Below are positions 51,908 to 59,035 of a stretch of 64,000 nucleotides of DNA, piece after piece. Under the pieces are notes generated by a model. The model was given only the letters and a program-made list of their open reading frames with translations, made no database searches and had not been told where the DNA came from. Both the position numbers and the translations under genes were made by a program. Positions within the stretch are counted from its first letter, which is position 1. Each line of letters begins with the position of its first letter. The stretch is from CAZGDV01 sp964524995 (GTDB taxonomy: Bacteria; Chloroflexota; Dehalococcoidia; SZUA-161): the NCBI GenBank assembly GCA_964524995.1, contig CAZGDV010000001.1, positions 20,437 through 84,436 on the forward strand, in the 5' to 3' direction.

Positions 51908-53320
51908 TCAGGCGTTCTCAACCTCGCGCCTGTAGGCGGCATAGCCGGCTGCCATGCCCAGCGCACGTACCGCAGTCTCCGCATCGAAGTACGTCGGCAG
52001 GCCCCGGACCTCCAGTTGCCGGCACATCTCGGCCGTGGAGGCCAGCCTCGGGCCGTAGACGTAGACCGTAACCGGCTTCGAAATCCGGTCTTTGAGCCTG
52101 TCAAACATGACGCAGAGCACCTGAACAGGCGACAGTATGCCCGCATAGATGCCGAAGCTCACACAGTCTACGTTGGGGTCATCCATGACCAGCGCACAAA
52201 TCTCCTCCTGCACGGCAAAGGGGTCGTCGAAGGCCGAAAGGACCGGGCCGAGATCGAGCGGGTTCGTCGTCAACCTCGGCGAAATACGCGCCAGTTTGTC
52301 TACGGTCGCGGGAGAGAACGCAGACAACGTCAACCCACTCTCAACCGCCACGTCCGCAGCCACGACGCCGGCACCACCGCTGTGCGTCACGAGGCCAATC
52401 CGGTTCCCCTCGGGCAGCGGCGATGAGGCGAATACCTTGGGCACATCCCAGAACTCCTGCCAGGTCGATACACGGATCGCCCCAGCCTGCTTGAAGGCGT
52501 TGTCGTAGCAGGCATCGTTGCCCGTCAGCGACCCAGTGTGTGAGCGCGACGCTCTGGCGGCGGCCTCCGTCCTGCCCGGCTTGAGGACGACAAGCGGCTT
52601 CCGATTCGTCAGCTTCCTTGCACACTCGATGAACCGTCGCCCGTCCTTCACATCCTCCAGATGCATCGCCACAACGGACGTCTCCGGGTCGTCGCGAAGG
52701 TAGTCGAGCATGTCGGCTTCATTCACGTCGCACTTGTTTCCGATATCACACATCTTGCTGATGCCGATCTCACGGTCCCCCAAAGGCTGGCACTGCGGCG
52801 CGGCTATGCCCGTCTGGCTGCAGTACGCGATGCCACCCTTGCGAATACCCGAGTAGCCGAGCAGATACGGGACCGTGATCAGCCCGTTGGACGCATTGAG
52901 TACGCCCACGGTGTTGGGACCCATTATCCGTATGCCGGTACGGCGCGCTATCTCAACAAGCTGCCTCTGCAGCCTTCCCCCCTCACCATCCGCCTCCGCG
53001 AAGCTCTCCGAGATCACAATCGCCGCCCTGATGCCGCTCCGGGCGCATTCGTCGACGATCCCGGGCACGGTGGGCCTCGGCGTAATCACCACAGCGAGGT
53101 CAATTGCCTCACCGACCTCGCCCACAGAACGATAGACCTTCCGACCCATTGCCTCGTCCCGCGACGGGTTGATCGGGTATACCCTGCCCTCATATCCGAA
53201 CTCAGCCATGTTATACAGCACGCCATGCCCCAGCCCACCCCACTCGTCGAGGGACCCGAAGACAGCCACACCGCCGGCGTTGAAAAACGCATCCATGCCA
53301 TCAGTCGAACTGCTATCCAT
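51908..53320 (-). CDS. Acyl-CoA synthetase (NDP-forming) alpha-type protein
   Basis: This 470-aa protein resembles the alpha part of ADP-forming acetyl-CoA synthetases, which make ATP from acyl-CoA through a phospho-histidine. A CoA-binding Rossmann domain comes first (VAVFGSLDEWGGLG, YPINPSRDEAMG). IMGPNTVGVLNASNG, an SQTGIA-type loop and the phosphohistidine motif RSHTGSLTGND follow. The C-terminal third is the second succinyl-CoA ligase-like domain (LVTHSGGAGVVAADVA). No ATP-grasp beta subunit is fused or adjacent, so the partner lies elsewhere. It is upstream of a nitroreductase on the same strand. Confidence 0.88.
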   Translation of the reverse strand: MDSSSTDGMDAFFNAGGVAVFGSLDEWGGLGHGVLYNMAEFGYEGRVYPINPSRDEAMGRKVYRSVGEVGEAIDLAVVITPRPTVPGIVDECARSGIRAAIVISESFAEADGEGGRLQRQLVEIARRTGIRIMGPNTVGVLNASNGLITVPYLLGYSGIRKGGIAYCSQTGIAAPQCQPLGDREIGISKMCDIGNKCDVNEADMLDYLRDDPETSVVAMHLEDVKDGRRFIECARKLTNRKPLVVLKPGRTEAAARASRSHTGSLTGNDACYDNAFKQAGAIRVSTWQEFWDVPKVFASSPLPEGNRIGLVTHSGGAGVVAADVAVESGLTLSAFSPATVDKLARISPRLTTNPLDLGPVLSAFDDPFAVQEEICALVMDDPNVDCVSFGIYAGILSPVQVLCVMFDRLKDRISKPVTVYVYGPRLASTAEMCRQLEVRGLPTYFDAETAVRALGMAAGYAAYRREVENA

Positions 53321-53333
53321 TCATCTCTCCATG

Positions 53334-53906
53334 CTACCCGACGATAATGTCATCGAGAGAGCGTTTTGGCACATGATGCGCGCCCTCGCTGTCCCTCCAG
53401 TAGTCTGTCTTGCCGTCGGGGCCCACACGCTCTATTACAACCTTCTCCTTCGGCTTGCCCAACGCCACCACGAGGACTATCTCGTATTCGTCCGATATGG
53501 CAAGGGAACGGCGAAGGCCGTTCTTGTCCACCGAGCCGATCATGCACCCGCCCAAGCCCTTCTCCGTCGCCCCGAGCAATATGCTCTGCGCCGCGATACC
53601 ATAGTCGCAGCCAAACCCCTTCAACATCCTCGTATCGCCCAGGATCACTATGTATGCTGCCGGCCTCTCACCCTCCGCCGGCCCGGGCCAGTCCTTCAGG
53701 GCCAGCGCCCACCCCAAGTGCGGGAATATCAGCGCGTTCCTCTCCGGCTCATAGGACAGTATGTACTTGAGCGGCTGGGCGTTGATCGCCGAAGCCGATA
53801 GTCTGGCCAGGTCGACGAGTTCGCGCAGTGTCTCCCGATCGATCGCTACGTCCTGATGGAAACGCCGGTAGCTCCTGTTCTTCTCCACGAGTTCCTTCAT
53901 ACCCAT
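53334..53906 (-). CDS. Nitroreductase family protein
   Basis: The 190-aa protein is an FMN-dependent oxidoreductase of the nitroreductase fold. NRSYRRFHQDVAIDRETLRE carries the FMN phosphate-binding Arg region, SASAINAQPLKYI the Ser-Asn-xx-Pro loop equivalent, and the later GIAAQSILLGATEKGLGGCM the family's Gly-rich segment. VVALGKPKEK near the C-terminus is typical. The gene lies 13 bp before the acyl-CoA synthetase alpha gene, so the two are probably co-transcribed. Confidence 0.9.
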   Translation of the reverse strand: MGMKELVEKNRSYRRFHQDVAIDRETLRELVDLARLSASAINAQPLKYILSYEPERNALIFPHLGWALALKDWPGPAEGERPAAYIVILGDTRMLKGFGCDYGIAAQSILLGATEKGLGGCMIGSVDKNGLRRSLAISDEYEIVLVVALGKPKEKVVIERVGPDGKTDYWRDSEGAHHVPKRSLDDIIVG

Positions 53907-53928
53907 GTTTCCAATCCTGCTCCTCAGA

Positions 53929-54234
53929 TCACTTCTTGTCGACGGCTATCCTCACCGAACACGTGCGGCGCCACCCCGATGTGCCAAGGCTCACGTCGAG
54001 CACCCGCCCACGCCACCTCAGCCTTGTCAGCTCCGAGCTCTCTATCAGCACCGCCACCCTCGTCTTCTTGAGGGCGCAGAGCAGGAGCCCATCGTCGTCG
54101 GCGAAGTCAGGCTTCCCCTCCACCACAACCTCGCTACCATCAACGCTCCAGCGCAGGTCGAGGTCCTCCCCCTCCAGCAACTCCTTGCTCCGCACACCCG
54201 GCTTGACCACCGCTATCTTCACCTGCTCACCCAC
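53929..54234 (-). CDS. Hypothetical protein (101 aa)
   Basis: The protein is soluble, beta-rich and charge-balanced, with no signal peptide or recognised motif. It opens with MGEQVKIAVVKPGVRSKELL. The gene ends 22 bp before the nitroreductase start on the same strand, suggesting a three-gene unit. A DUF167 assignment was considered but the motifs do not fit. Function unknown. Confidence 0.55.
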   Translation of the reverse strand: MGEQVKIAVVKPGVRSKELLEGEDLDLRWSVDGSEVVVEGKPDFADDDGLLLCALKKTRVAVLIESSELTRLRWRGRVLDVSLGTSGWRRTCSVRIAVDKK

Positions 54235-54398
54235 TCGCGATCGAGATCATTGCGCCTCCACACCTGTCAATCGTAGACTACACTCCGCATATCGTCAACA
54301 CCACCCGCTAACACCCCCACACCAACTGCTCTGTGCAACATAGCTGACCTCTGAGAAAGAGCTTATGGGTTCGCGCAACAGAATCATACTCACGGAAC

Positions 54399-54427
54399 TT
54401 GACACGCACGTACACCGAAGCTATCAT
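54399..54427 (+). promoter_or_regulatory. Promoter of the lipoprotein gene
   Basis: TTGACA (54399-54404), 17-bp spacer, TATCAT (54422-54427); start near 54434, leader about 68 nt. Confidence 0.65.
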
Positions 54428-54501
54428 TTGCGCTGAGTTGACCTGTAGCCAGGCCCCACACAGGGGACAAGCAGAACTCGAGGACCAACAAAGGAGGCAC
54501 A

Positions 54502-55008
54502 ATGAGAAAGCTCGCGCTGGTAGGGGTTGCCGTGGTGATGCTGTCGCTGGTGATACTGCTCCCAGGATGCGACGCGCTGGGAAGCCCCAGCCCCAGCCCG
54601 ACTCCGTCGTCTACGGCGACGCCCGTACCTACCGCTGCGCCAACCGCCACCCCACAGCCCACGACGCCAGCCCCCACCGTTGCTCCCACGCCCACGCCCG
54701 AGCCAACGCCGACAGCAACCCTACCCCCGATGTCGGCCCTGCCCTGCCAGTTCCACGGCACAGTGGAGATCGGCGGCGCGCCGGTGTCCGATGGAACAGT
54801 GGTCACCGCCATCGTGGCGGGTGATGAATACACTACGGAGACGCCGTCCGCCTACGGCGACTCCACGTTCTGCATCAGGATCTCGTCTGCAGGCGTGGTG
54901 TACACGCCCGGCACAGTCGTGACCTTCAAGATCGGAGGCCAGGCCGCCTCGCAGACATCCACATGGGACCAGGGCGGCAATATCGAAGTCGATATCAGCG
55001 CGGGATAG
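54502..55008 (+). CDS. Lipoprotein with Pro/Thr-rich stalk
   Basis: The 168-aa protein has a lipoprotein signal (MRKLALVGVAVVMLSLVILL then PGC, lipid-attached Cys23). A low-complexity stalk of Pro, Thr, Ala and Ser runs from about 28 to 77, then a small beta domain (FHGTVEIGGAPVSDGTVVTA onward) resembling carboxypeptidase-regulatory-like beta sandwiches. GGAGG precedes the ATG by a good distance. The stalk implies display at the outer face of the membrane. A promoter and a clear terminator make it a single-gene unit. Confidence 0.82.
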   Translation: MRKLALVGVAVVMLSLVILLPGCDALGSPSPSPTPSSTATPVPTAAPTATPQPTTPAPTVAPTPTPEPTPTATLPPMSALPCQFHGTVEIGGAPVSDGTVVTAIVAGDEYTTETPSAYGDSTFCIRISSAGVVYTPGTVVTFKIGGQAASQTSTWDQGGNIEVDISAG

Positions 55009-55037
55009 GACAGCCGAACCACCTGCTACGGACGGTC

Positions 55038-55066
55038 AAGGAGGCAGGCGCAATGCCTGCCTCCTT
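55038..55066 (+). terminator. Terminator after the lipoprotein gene
   Basis: AAGGAGGCAGG (55038-55048), 7-nt loop, CCTGCCTCCTT (55056-55066), then CTTCTTTCC. A perfect 11-bp stem. Confidence 0.88.
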
Positions 55067-55149
55067 CTTCTTTCCCCCTGCCACCCTCGATGCCACCAGA
55101 GGGTACCGGAGTACGATAGTACTACCTCGCGTGGTACTTCGACGGGATT

Positions 55150-55200
55150 GTCTTAACTTAACCCACCACCCAGAATGGGGGGTGGAGGATAGGTTAAGAC
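55150..55200. repeat. Long imperfect inverted repeat
   Basis: GTCTTAAC at 55150-55157 and GTTAAGAC at 55193-55200 are the tips of arms of about 21 nt, with only a few mismatches and a loop of about 8 nt (agaatggg). It lies between the lipoprotein terminator and the small membrane gene, too far from either for a standard terminator. Confidence 0.6.
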
Positions 55201-55236
55201 TGGAGAATATCAGATGGTCTTGACCGGGGGAAGAGG

Positions 55237-55470
55237 ATGTACGGCATACTGATGATAGTCTCCTTCGCCATCTCTTACATCGCCCTCATGGTGGTCATGG
55301 GGCTGACGGCTGACTACCTGCGCCAGAGGGGGCAGGAGAGGCGCAGCGCCGCGACGACAGAAGTCCAGCAGCCGATACAGCCAATCTGTCTGGAGTCAGA
55401 CGCCCCCGGCGCCACGGAATTGGAATGGGACAGCACAGACCGACAACCAGAACATGCAGCCGTTGCCTGA
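55237..55470 (+). CDS. Small single-pass membrane protein (77 aa)
   Basis: The ATG follows GGGGGAAGAGG. Residues 2-25 form one transmembrane helix (YGILMIVSFAISYIALMVVM), followed by a basic patch (YLRQRGQERR) and an acidic, Pro-rich tail. The N-terminus is probably outside. No family is recognised. Moderate confidence rests on the ribosome site and membrane segment only. Confidence 0.45.
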   Translation: MYGILMIVSFAISYIALMVVMGLTADYLRQRGQERRSAATTEVQQPIQPICLESDAPGATELEWDSTDRQPEHAAVA

Positions 55471-55484
55471 GGAAGGCCGTCTGC

Positions 55485-55637
55485 ATGCTATATTACGGCG
55501 AGCTCGACTATCGATTCGCTTGCCAGCCCTCCGTTGATCTCATCGAGCTGCTCGACATTCTCGACAGGGACCTCGCCCCCAAATGTGACTTCTACCTCGA
55601 AGAAGCGCAGTATGTAGCCCAGCAGGCCGCGCGGTAA
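55485..55637 (+). CDS. Small hypothetical protein (50 aa)
   Basis: ATG 55485 is preceded by AGGAAGG. The 50-aa product is acidic with two Cys (FACQPS and APKCDF) and ends LEEAQYVAQQAAR. Pieces of this gene recur at 56790-56821: a 13-bp copy of its upstream sequence joined to a copy of its 3' end. No family recognised; could also be non-coding. Confidence 0.35.
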   Translation: MLYYGELDYRFACQPSVDLIELLDILDRDLAPKCDFYLEEAQYVAQQAAR

Positions 55638-55830
55638 GGCCCCGATTCTGTCACGAGATCAGCTGACCAACGGATGACCGCAGTCCCCCTAGTTTACCGA
55701 CTACCTACTGACAGGCTCCCAGAACGTTCTAAGCGCCTTGACTTCGACGAAGTCCTCATGCTACCATTGCACCTCGATCGACCAGCGTAAGCCTGCATCA
55801 TCATCGATCTATGTCACGACAAAGAGTAAC

Positions 55831-56775
55831 ATGATCATCTCGGCTAGCAGAAGGACCGACATCCCGGCTTTCTTCTCCGAGTGGTTTATCAACCGGATAC
55901 GAGCCGGCTGGTGCCTCGTCCCCAATCCCATGAATTACGGCCAGCAGTCTTATGTGTCTCTCAGGCCGGACGACGTTGATGCCATCGTGTTCTGGTCGAA
56001 GAACCCGGCACCTTTGCTCAGGCACCTCGACGAATTGGACTCGCGCGGATACCACTACTACTTTCAGTTCTCGCTCAATGACTATCCGAAGGCGTTGGAG
56101 CCCAACGTGCCCAACCTCGACAGGCGAATAGAGGTCTTCCGCTCACTTGGTGACCGACTGGGGCCCAGGCGAGTGGTATGGCGCTACGACCCTATAGTGA
56201 TCTCCAATCAGACGCCGCCGGACTTCCACAGGGCCGTATTCGAAGCCGTCGCATCGCGCCTCAGTGGATATACCAAGCGTGTGATGGTCAGTCTTGTGGA
56301 CTACTACCGGAAGACGGAGCGGAGGCTGTCCGGGTTAGAGAAAGAGGGGCTCGCATTCGAGCGGGGAGCTGCCGACTCGCCCTATGTGTGGAAGCTATTG
56401 AATGATCTGGCGGCAATAGCAAAGGCCAACGGCATGGACATATTCACTTGTGCCGAAGAGCACGACTTCACTGAAGCGAGGATTCCACCGGGACGCTGCG
56501 TCGATGGTGACCTGTTGCGTGAACTCTGGCACCTGGAGGGCCACAACGTAAAGGACCCCTCGCAGCGCCCCGCCTGCCTTTGCGTCGTCAGCAAGGACAT
56601 CGGTATGAACGACACGTGTCTCCACGGCTGCGCCTATTGCTACTCCACGCGCAGCCCCGCACTAGCTTCACGCCGCCACTCTGAGCACGATCCGGAATCG
56701 CCTGTTCTGTGGGGCAAGCCCCGCACGCTTTCCGAAGATGAATGCGCGCGCCATAGCCAGGCCAGGTTACTGTGA
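55831..56775 (+). CDS. DUF1848 protein (radical-SAM-like, C-terminal cysteine cluster)
   Basis: The 314-aa protein starts MIISASRRTDIPAFFSEWF, the diagnostic DUF1848 N-terminus. IVFWSKNPAPLLRHLDEL, YYFQFSLNDYP and WRYDPIV continue the family pattern. A C-terminal cluster motif CLHGCAYCYS (CxxxCxxC) resembles a radical SAM site but sits at the end of the chain, so the fold is circularly permuted relative to normal radical SAM enzymes. An upstream Cys (ACLCVVSKD) may contribute. ATG 55831 fits the family; the extension from 55738 is rejected. Function unknown. Confidence 0.88.
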   Translation: MIISASRRTDIPAFFSEWFINRIRAGWCLVPNPMNYGQQSYVSLRPDDVDAIVFWSKNPAPLLRHLDELDSRGYHYYFQFSLNDYPKALEPNVPNLDRRIEVFRSLGDRLGPRRVVWRYDPIVISNQTPPDFHRAVFEAVASRLSGYTKRVMVSLVDYYRKTERRLSGLEKEGLAFERGAADSPYVWKLLNDLAAIAKANGMDIFTCAEEHDFTEARIPPGRCVDGDLLRELWHLEGHNVKDPSQRPACLCVVSKDIGMNDTCLHGCAYCYSTRSPALASRRHSEHDPESPVLWGKPRTLSEDECARHSQARLL

Positions 56776-56867
56776 AGAGCGATCCATTCCATGGCCGTTG
56801 CCTGAGGCCCAGTACGTAGCCCAGCGAGTCAGGGCGGTAGTTTCACTTAAACGCGCCCCCACGAGAG

Positions 56868-56896
56868 TTGACGTCACTTTCTGGCACCTCTATACT
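56868..56896 (+). promoter_or_regulatory. Strong promoter of a short transcription unit
   Basis: TTGACG (56868-56873), 17-bp spacer, TATACT (56891-56896). Initiation near 56903; a strong terminator follows about 200 nt later. Confidence 0.6.
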
Positions 56897-56902
56897 CAAA
56901 TG

Positions 56903-57110
56903 CAAGACAAAGAGGTCAGTATGCGACTACGCAACTATACCGTCCACGTCGCTCTGTCAGTGTATGTAGTGGAGGTATAGGACAAGCGCCTACTTCCGTG
57001 GAGTAGGGGCAACCCGGCTCCCCGCACACGTACAATCTGACTGGTAGTCTGTCCATTTCGCCCCAATAGAAAAGGCGACCAGCCAAACTAGGGCTGATCG
57101 CCTTTTTGTG
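56903..57110 (+). ncRNA. Candidate small RNA or small-peptide transcript (about 205 nt)
   Basis: A good promoter and a strong terminator bracket this region with no usual gene between. It contains CCTAC-ttccgtg-GTAGG and GGGG/CCCC hairpin-like elements. A 19-codon frame (ATG 56921, AGAGG upstream, stop at 56978-56980) encodes a hydrophobic peptide ending VHVALSVYVVEV. Either the RNA itself or the peptide could be the product. No known RNA family was recognised. The rest of 56776-57387 shows only the hicA promoter region. Confidence 0.4.
57071..57107. terminator. Strong rho-independent terminator
   Basis: AAAGGCGACCAGCC (57071-57084) pairs with GGCTGATCGCCTTT (57092-57105) over 14 positions with one mismatch, followed by TTTTT on the plus strand and TTTT on the minus strand, so it can work both ways. 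Confidence 0.92.
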
Positions 57111-57350
57111 TTTCTAGGCTGTGCTGCCGCGGCAACTCGCCGCCAAGCTATCCTGCGCTCACTTTGCTAAACGTAAGCACAGTTGTCAAATAGCGGCGAC
57201 CCACCATGTATTCTGCCCCTTCCGTGCCCACGTACAACCTGATGGCCGAGGAGTCCTGACGAGGAATTCCGTCCAATCGGACTGCTGTAAAGAGCGAAAA
57301 CGGTACTTCTGGGGGACTTGACAAACCGACACCCGAGTGTTTTGATGGTA

Positions 57351-57380
57351 TTGACAGTATGATACTATATATAGTATCAT
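57351..57380 (+). promoter_or_regulatory. hicA promoter, probably leaderless
   Basis: TTGACA (57351-57356), 18-bp spacer, TATCAT (57375-57380). Initiation near 57387 would put the GTG start (57388) at or next to the 5' end. No Shine-Dalgarno sequence precedes it. A second TTGACA at 57318-57323 has a weaker partner TTTGAT (57341-57346). Confidence 0.5.
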
Positions 57381-57382
57381 AC
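57357..57382 (+). promoter_or_regulatory. Perfect 26-bp palindromic operator of the hicAB operon
   Basis: The left half GTATGATACTATA is followed directly by its exact reverse complement. It covers the spacer and -10 of the promoter, where binding would block RNA polymerase. The HicB-like protein has a ribbon-helix-helix domain, the usual repressor for such sites. Confidence 0.75.
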
Positions 57383-57387
57383 CTCCC

Positions 57388-57648
57388 GTGTCCAGTTTCA
57401 TAAAACTGATTCAGAAACTAGTGTATGAGCCCAACAACGTCGATATCAATGATGTCAGGAGGCTCCTTGAGTACTTCGGGTACACTGAGAAGAAGAAGCC
57501 GGGAAGTGAACGGGTCTTCCATAAGAAGGGGAGTAATCCAATCATCGTACCTACAGTAAAGGGAAGGCATGTGAAGGCCTTCTACGTTAAGAGGATTGTT
57601 AAGATTTTGGAACTGGAGGCTTATCTTGAAGGAAACGAAAGAGCCTAG
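57388..57648 (+). CDS. hicA: HicA-type toxin (mRNA interferase family)
   Basis: HicA toxins cleave mRNA through a double-stranded-RNA-binding-like fold with one catalytic His. This 86-aa protein has the family layout: KLIQKLVYEPNNVDINDVRR (helix), LLEYFGYTEKKKPGSERVFH with the candidate catalytic His, then KKGSNPIIVPTVKGRHVKAF and YVKRIVKILEL. It is longer than most HicA proteins (about 60-70 aa) at the N-terminus. The GTG start coincides with the predicted transcript 5' end. hicB overlaps its 3' end by 23 nt. Confidence 0.78.
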   Translation: MSSFIKLIQKLVYEPNNVDINDVRRLLEYFGYTEKKKPGSERVFHKKGSNPIIVPTVKGRHVKAFYVKRIVKILELEAYLEGNERA

Positions 57649-58165
57649 AGGGCTAGACCACTATCTGCAACTCGACTATCCGATCACAGTCTACAGGGCC
57701 GAAGAAGGCGGTTACGTGGTTGAGATCGAGGATCTTCCCGGGTGCATCACCGAAGGAGAGGATTTGGAAGAGGCCGTCCACAGGATAGAGGTCGCCCGCG
57801 CGGCCTGGATTGAGACTGCGTATGAGGATGGCATCGATATACCGCCACCCCGAACTGACGAGCAGTATAGCGGCAGATTCCTTGTGAGAATGCCACGGTA
57901 CTTACATCGGCGCTTGGCGGAACAGGCAACAAGAGAAGGTGTAAGTCTGAACCAATACGTAGAGAGTATACTATCGCACGGTGCAGCCACCAAGGGCGTC
58001 GTGGATGAGATCACGGCTGTCCTTGCGGAGAAGATGCGCGGAGCCAGCCCAGCTATCCGCAGTCGCCCGACGCATGCCTCGGGGCAGGCGACGTACTCGC
58101 TGGGTGACGAGTACGCGGGCCCTCGACATAGACTCCAGGAAAAGGAACGGGCGTTGGCAGCATGA
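57626..58165 (+). CDS. hicB: HicB-type antitoxin with RHH domain and C-terminal extension
   Basis: The 179-aa protein has the HicB partial RNase-H-like domain (PITVYRAEEGGYVVEIEDLP through TEGEDLEEAVHRIEVA, about 13-75). A ribbon-helix-helix DNA-binding segment follows (SGRFLVRMPRYLHRRLAEQA and SLNQYVESIL, 82-117), then an extra tail of about 60 residues (120-179), polar and probably disordered. Start: TTG 57626 lies 6 nt after GGAGG inside hicA; the longer frame is rejected. Its stop overlaps the next ATG (ATGA). The tail is the candidate chaperone-addiction region. Confidence 0.82.
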   Translation: MKETKEPRGLDHYLQLDYPITVYRAEEGGYVVEIEDLPGCITEGEDLEEAVHRIEVARAAWIETAYEDGIDIPPPRTDEQYSGRFLVRMPRYLHRRLAEQATREGVSLNQYVESILSHGAATKGVVDEITAVLAEKMRGASPAIRSRPTHASGQATYSLGDEYAGPRHRLQEKERALAA

Positions 58166-58602
58166 GTACACAGAAGCAGGCGAAGCGAAGACAGGAGTCG
58201 AGCGTCAGGAAGTACAATGACTTCCTGCGTCAACTGGAAATAGAGAGCATCCGCATTGTGTCGGCCCGTGTTGAAGCCCTCGACTACTCATACTCCCCGT
58301 CCTCTGCGGAAGTCAAATGGCGAACGGCGTCATGGTATAAGGAAGACGAAGGGGGCTTCTCGGTCTTCCACCGCTACAACGCGACCATACGCGACATGGA
58401 GACCGAAACCGACAAGGCCAAGATATCGGTCACTTTCTGTGTAGTGTACTCGTCGAGGATATCGATCACTGATGACCTGTTCAGTGTCTTTAGGAAGCTG
58501 AATCTGCCTTTGAACACATGGCCGTATTTCCGTGAGTACCTGCACAGTGCTACCAGCCGCCTTGGCTGGGCACCCTTCGTTGCGCCACTCTACAGCGATT
58601 AG
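58162..58602 (+). CDS. SecB-like chaperone of a toxin-antitoxin-chaperone system
   Basis: The 146-aa protein resembles SecB: an N-terminal helix-like segment, beta strands (AEVKWRTASWYKED; KISVTFCVVYSSRISITD), then LNTWPYFREYLHSATSRLGW and PFVAPLYSD, which parallels the SecB LFPYAREcI...R...P...LAPVNF ending. Its ATG overlaps the hicB stop by 4 nt, so it is the third gene of the operon. In TAC systems a SecB-like chaperone protects an unstable antitoxin and so controls the toxin. Assignment is by motif reading and operon context; no alignment was run. Confidence 0.75.
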   Translation: MSTQKQAKRRQESSVRKYNDFLRQLEIESIRIVSARVEALDYSYSPSSAEVKWRTASWYKEDEGGFSVFHRYNATIRDMETETDKAKISVTFCVVYSSRISITDDLFSVFRKLNLPLNTWPYFREYLHSATSRLGWAPFVAPLYSD

Positions 58603-58821
58603 GCAAGGGTAGGCTGTAGTCATCACGCATCTACACTTACACCTCTGTGCGACAAGGCTCACGAGGCTAAGAACGAGCCCCTGTACTGCGATTCTGAGCC
58701 CTTCTCCGCTCTGGATGGCCCAAAAAGAGAAGTCGGCGCAGACATACCTTGCCTAGAATTCCTACACTGTGGTAGACTGCGATCATGAAGAACAGGGGTC
58801 TCTCTACACTCCGGTGGTCAC

Positions 58822-58897
58822 TGGTCGGGGTGGGCGGACTTGAACCGCCGACCTCATGGTCCCAAACCATGCGCGCTAGCCTCTGCGCTACACCCCG
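58822..58897 (-). tRNA. tRNA-Pro (TGG)
   Basis: Minus strand: acceptor CGGGGTG/CACCCCG, D arm GCGC/GCGC, anticodon stem CATGG/CCATG with loop TTTGGGA (anticodon TGG), T arm GGCGG-TTCAAGT-CCGCC, discriminator A and an encoded CCA at 58824-58822. Confidence 0.95.
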
Positions 58898-58922
58898 ACT
58901 CCCGAGGTCATCTGAAGAAGAA

Positions 58923-58997
58923 TGGTACCCCTGGCGGGACTCGAACCCACGCTCCTGGCTCCGGAGGCCAGCGCTCTATCCTCTGAGCTACAGGGGC
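58923..58997 (-). tRNA. tRNA-Arg (CCG)
   Basis: Minus strand: acceptor GCCCCTG pairs with CAGGGGT (one G-T), D arm GCTC/GAGC, anticodon stem CTGGC/GCCAG with loop CTCCGGA (anticodon CCG), T arm GTGGG-TTCGAGT-CCCGC, discriminator A and CCA at 58925-58923. It precedes tRNA-Pro by 25 bp in the same transcript. Confidence 0.95.
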
Positions 58998-59006
58998 ATC
59001 GCCTGT

Positions 59007-59035
59007 ATCATACAGTCAGGTCCTCTACGTTTCAA
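59007..59035 (-). promoter_or_regulatory. Promoter of the tRNA-Arg/tRNA-Pro pair
   Basis: Minus strand TTGAAA (59035-59030), 17-bp spacer, TATGAT (59012-59007), start near 59000, three bases before tRNA-Arg. It overlaps the last codons of the MBL-fold gene. Confidence 0.65.

Noticed and set aside
53929..54234. DUF167/YggU identity for the 101-aa protein
   Set aside because: Size is similar but the family's conserved motifs are not present.
57186..57401. 71-codon minus-strand frame near the hicA promoter
   Set aside because: It crosses the operator palindrome and has no ribosome site; not a credible gene.
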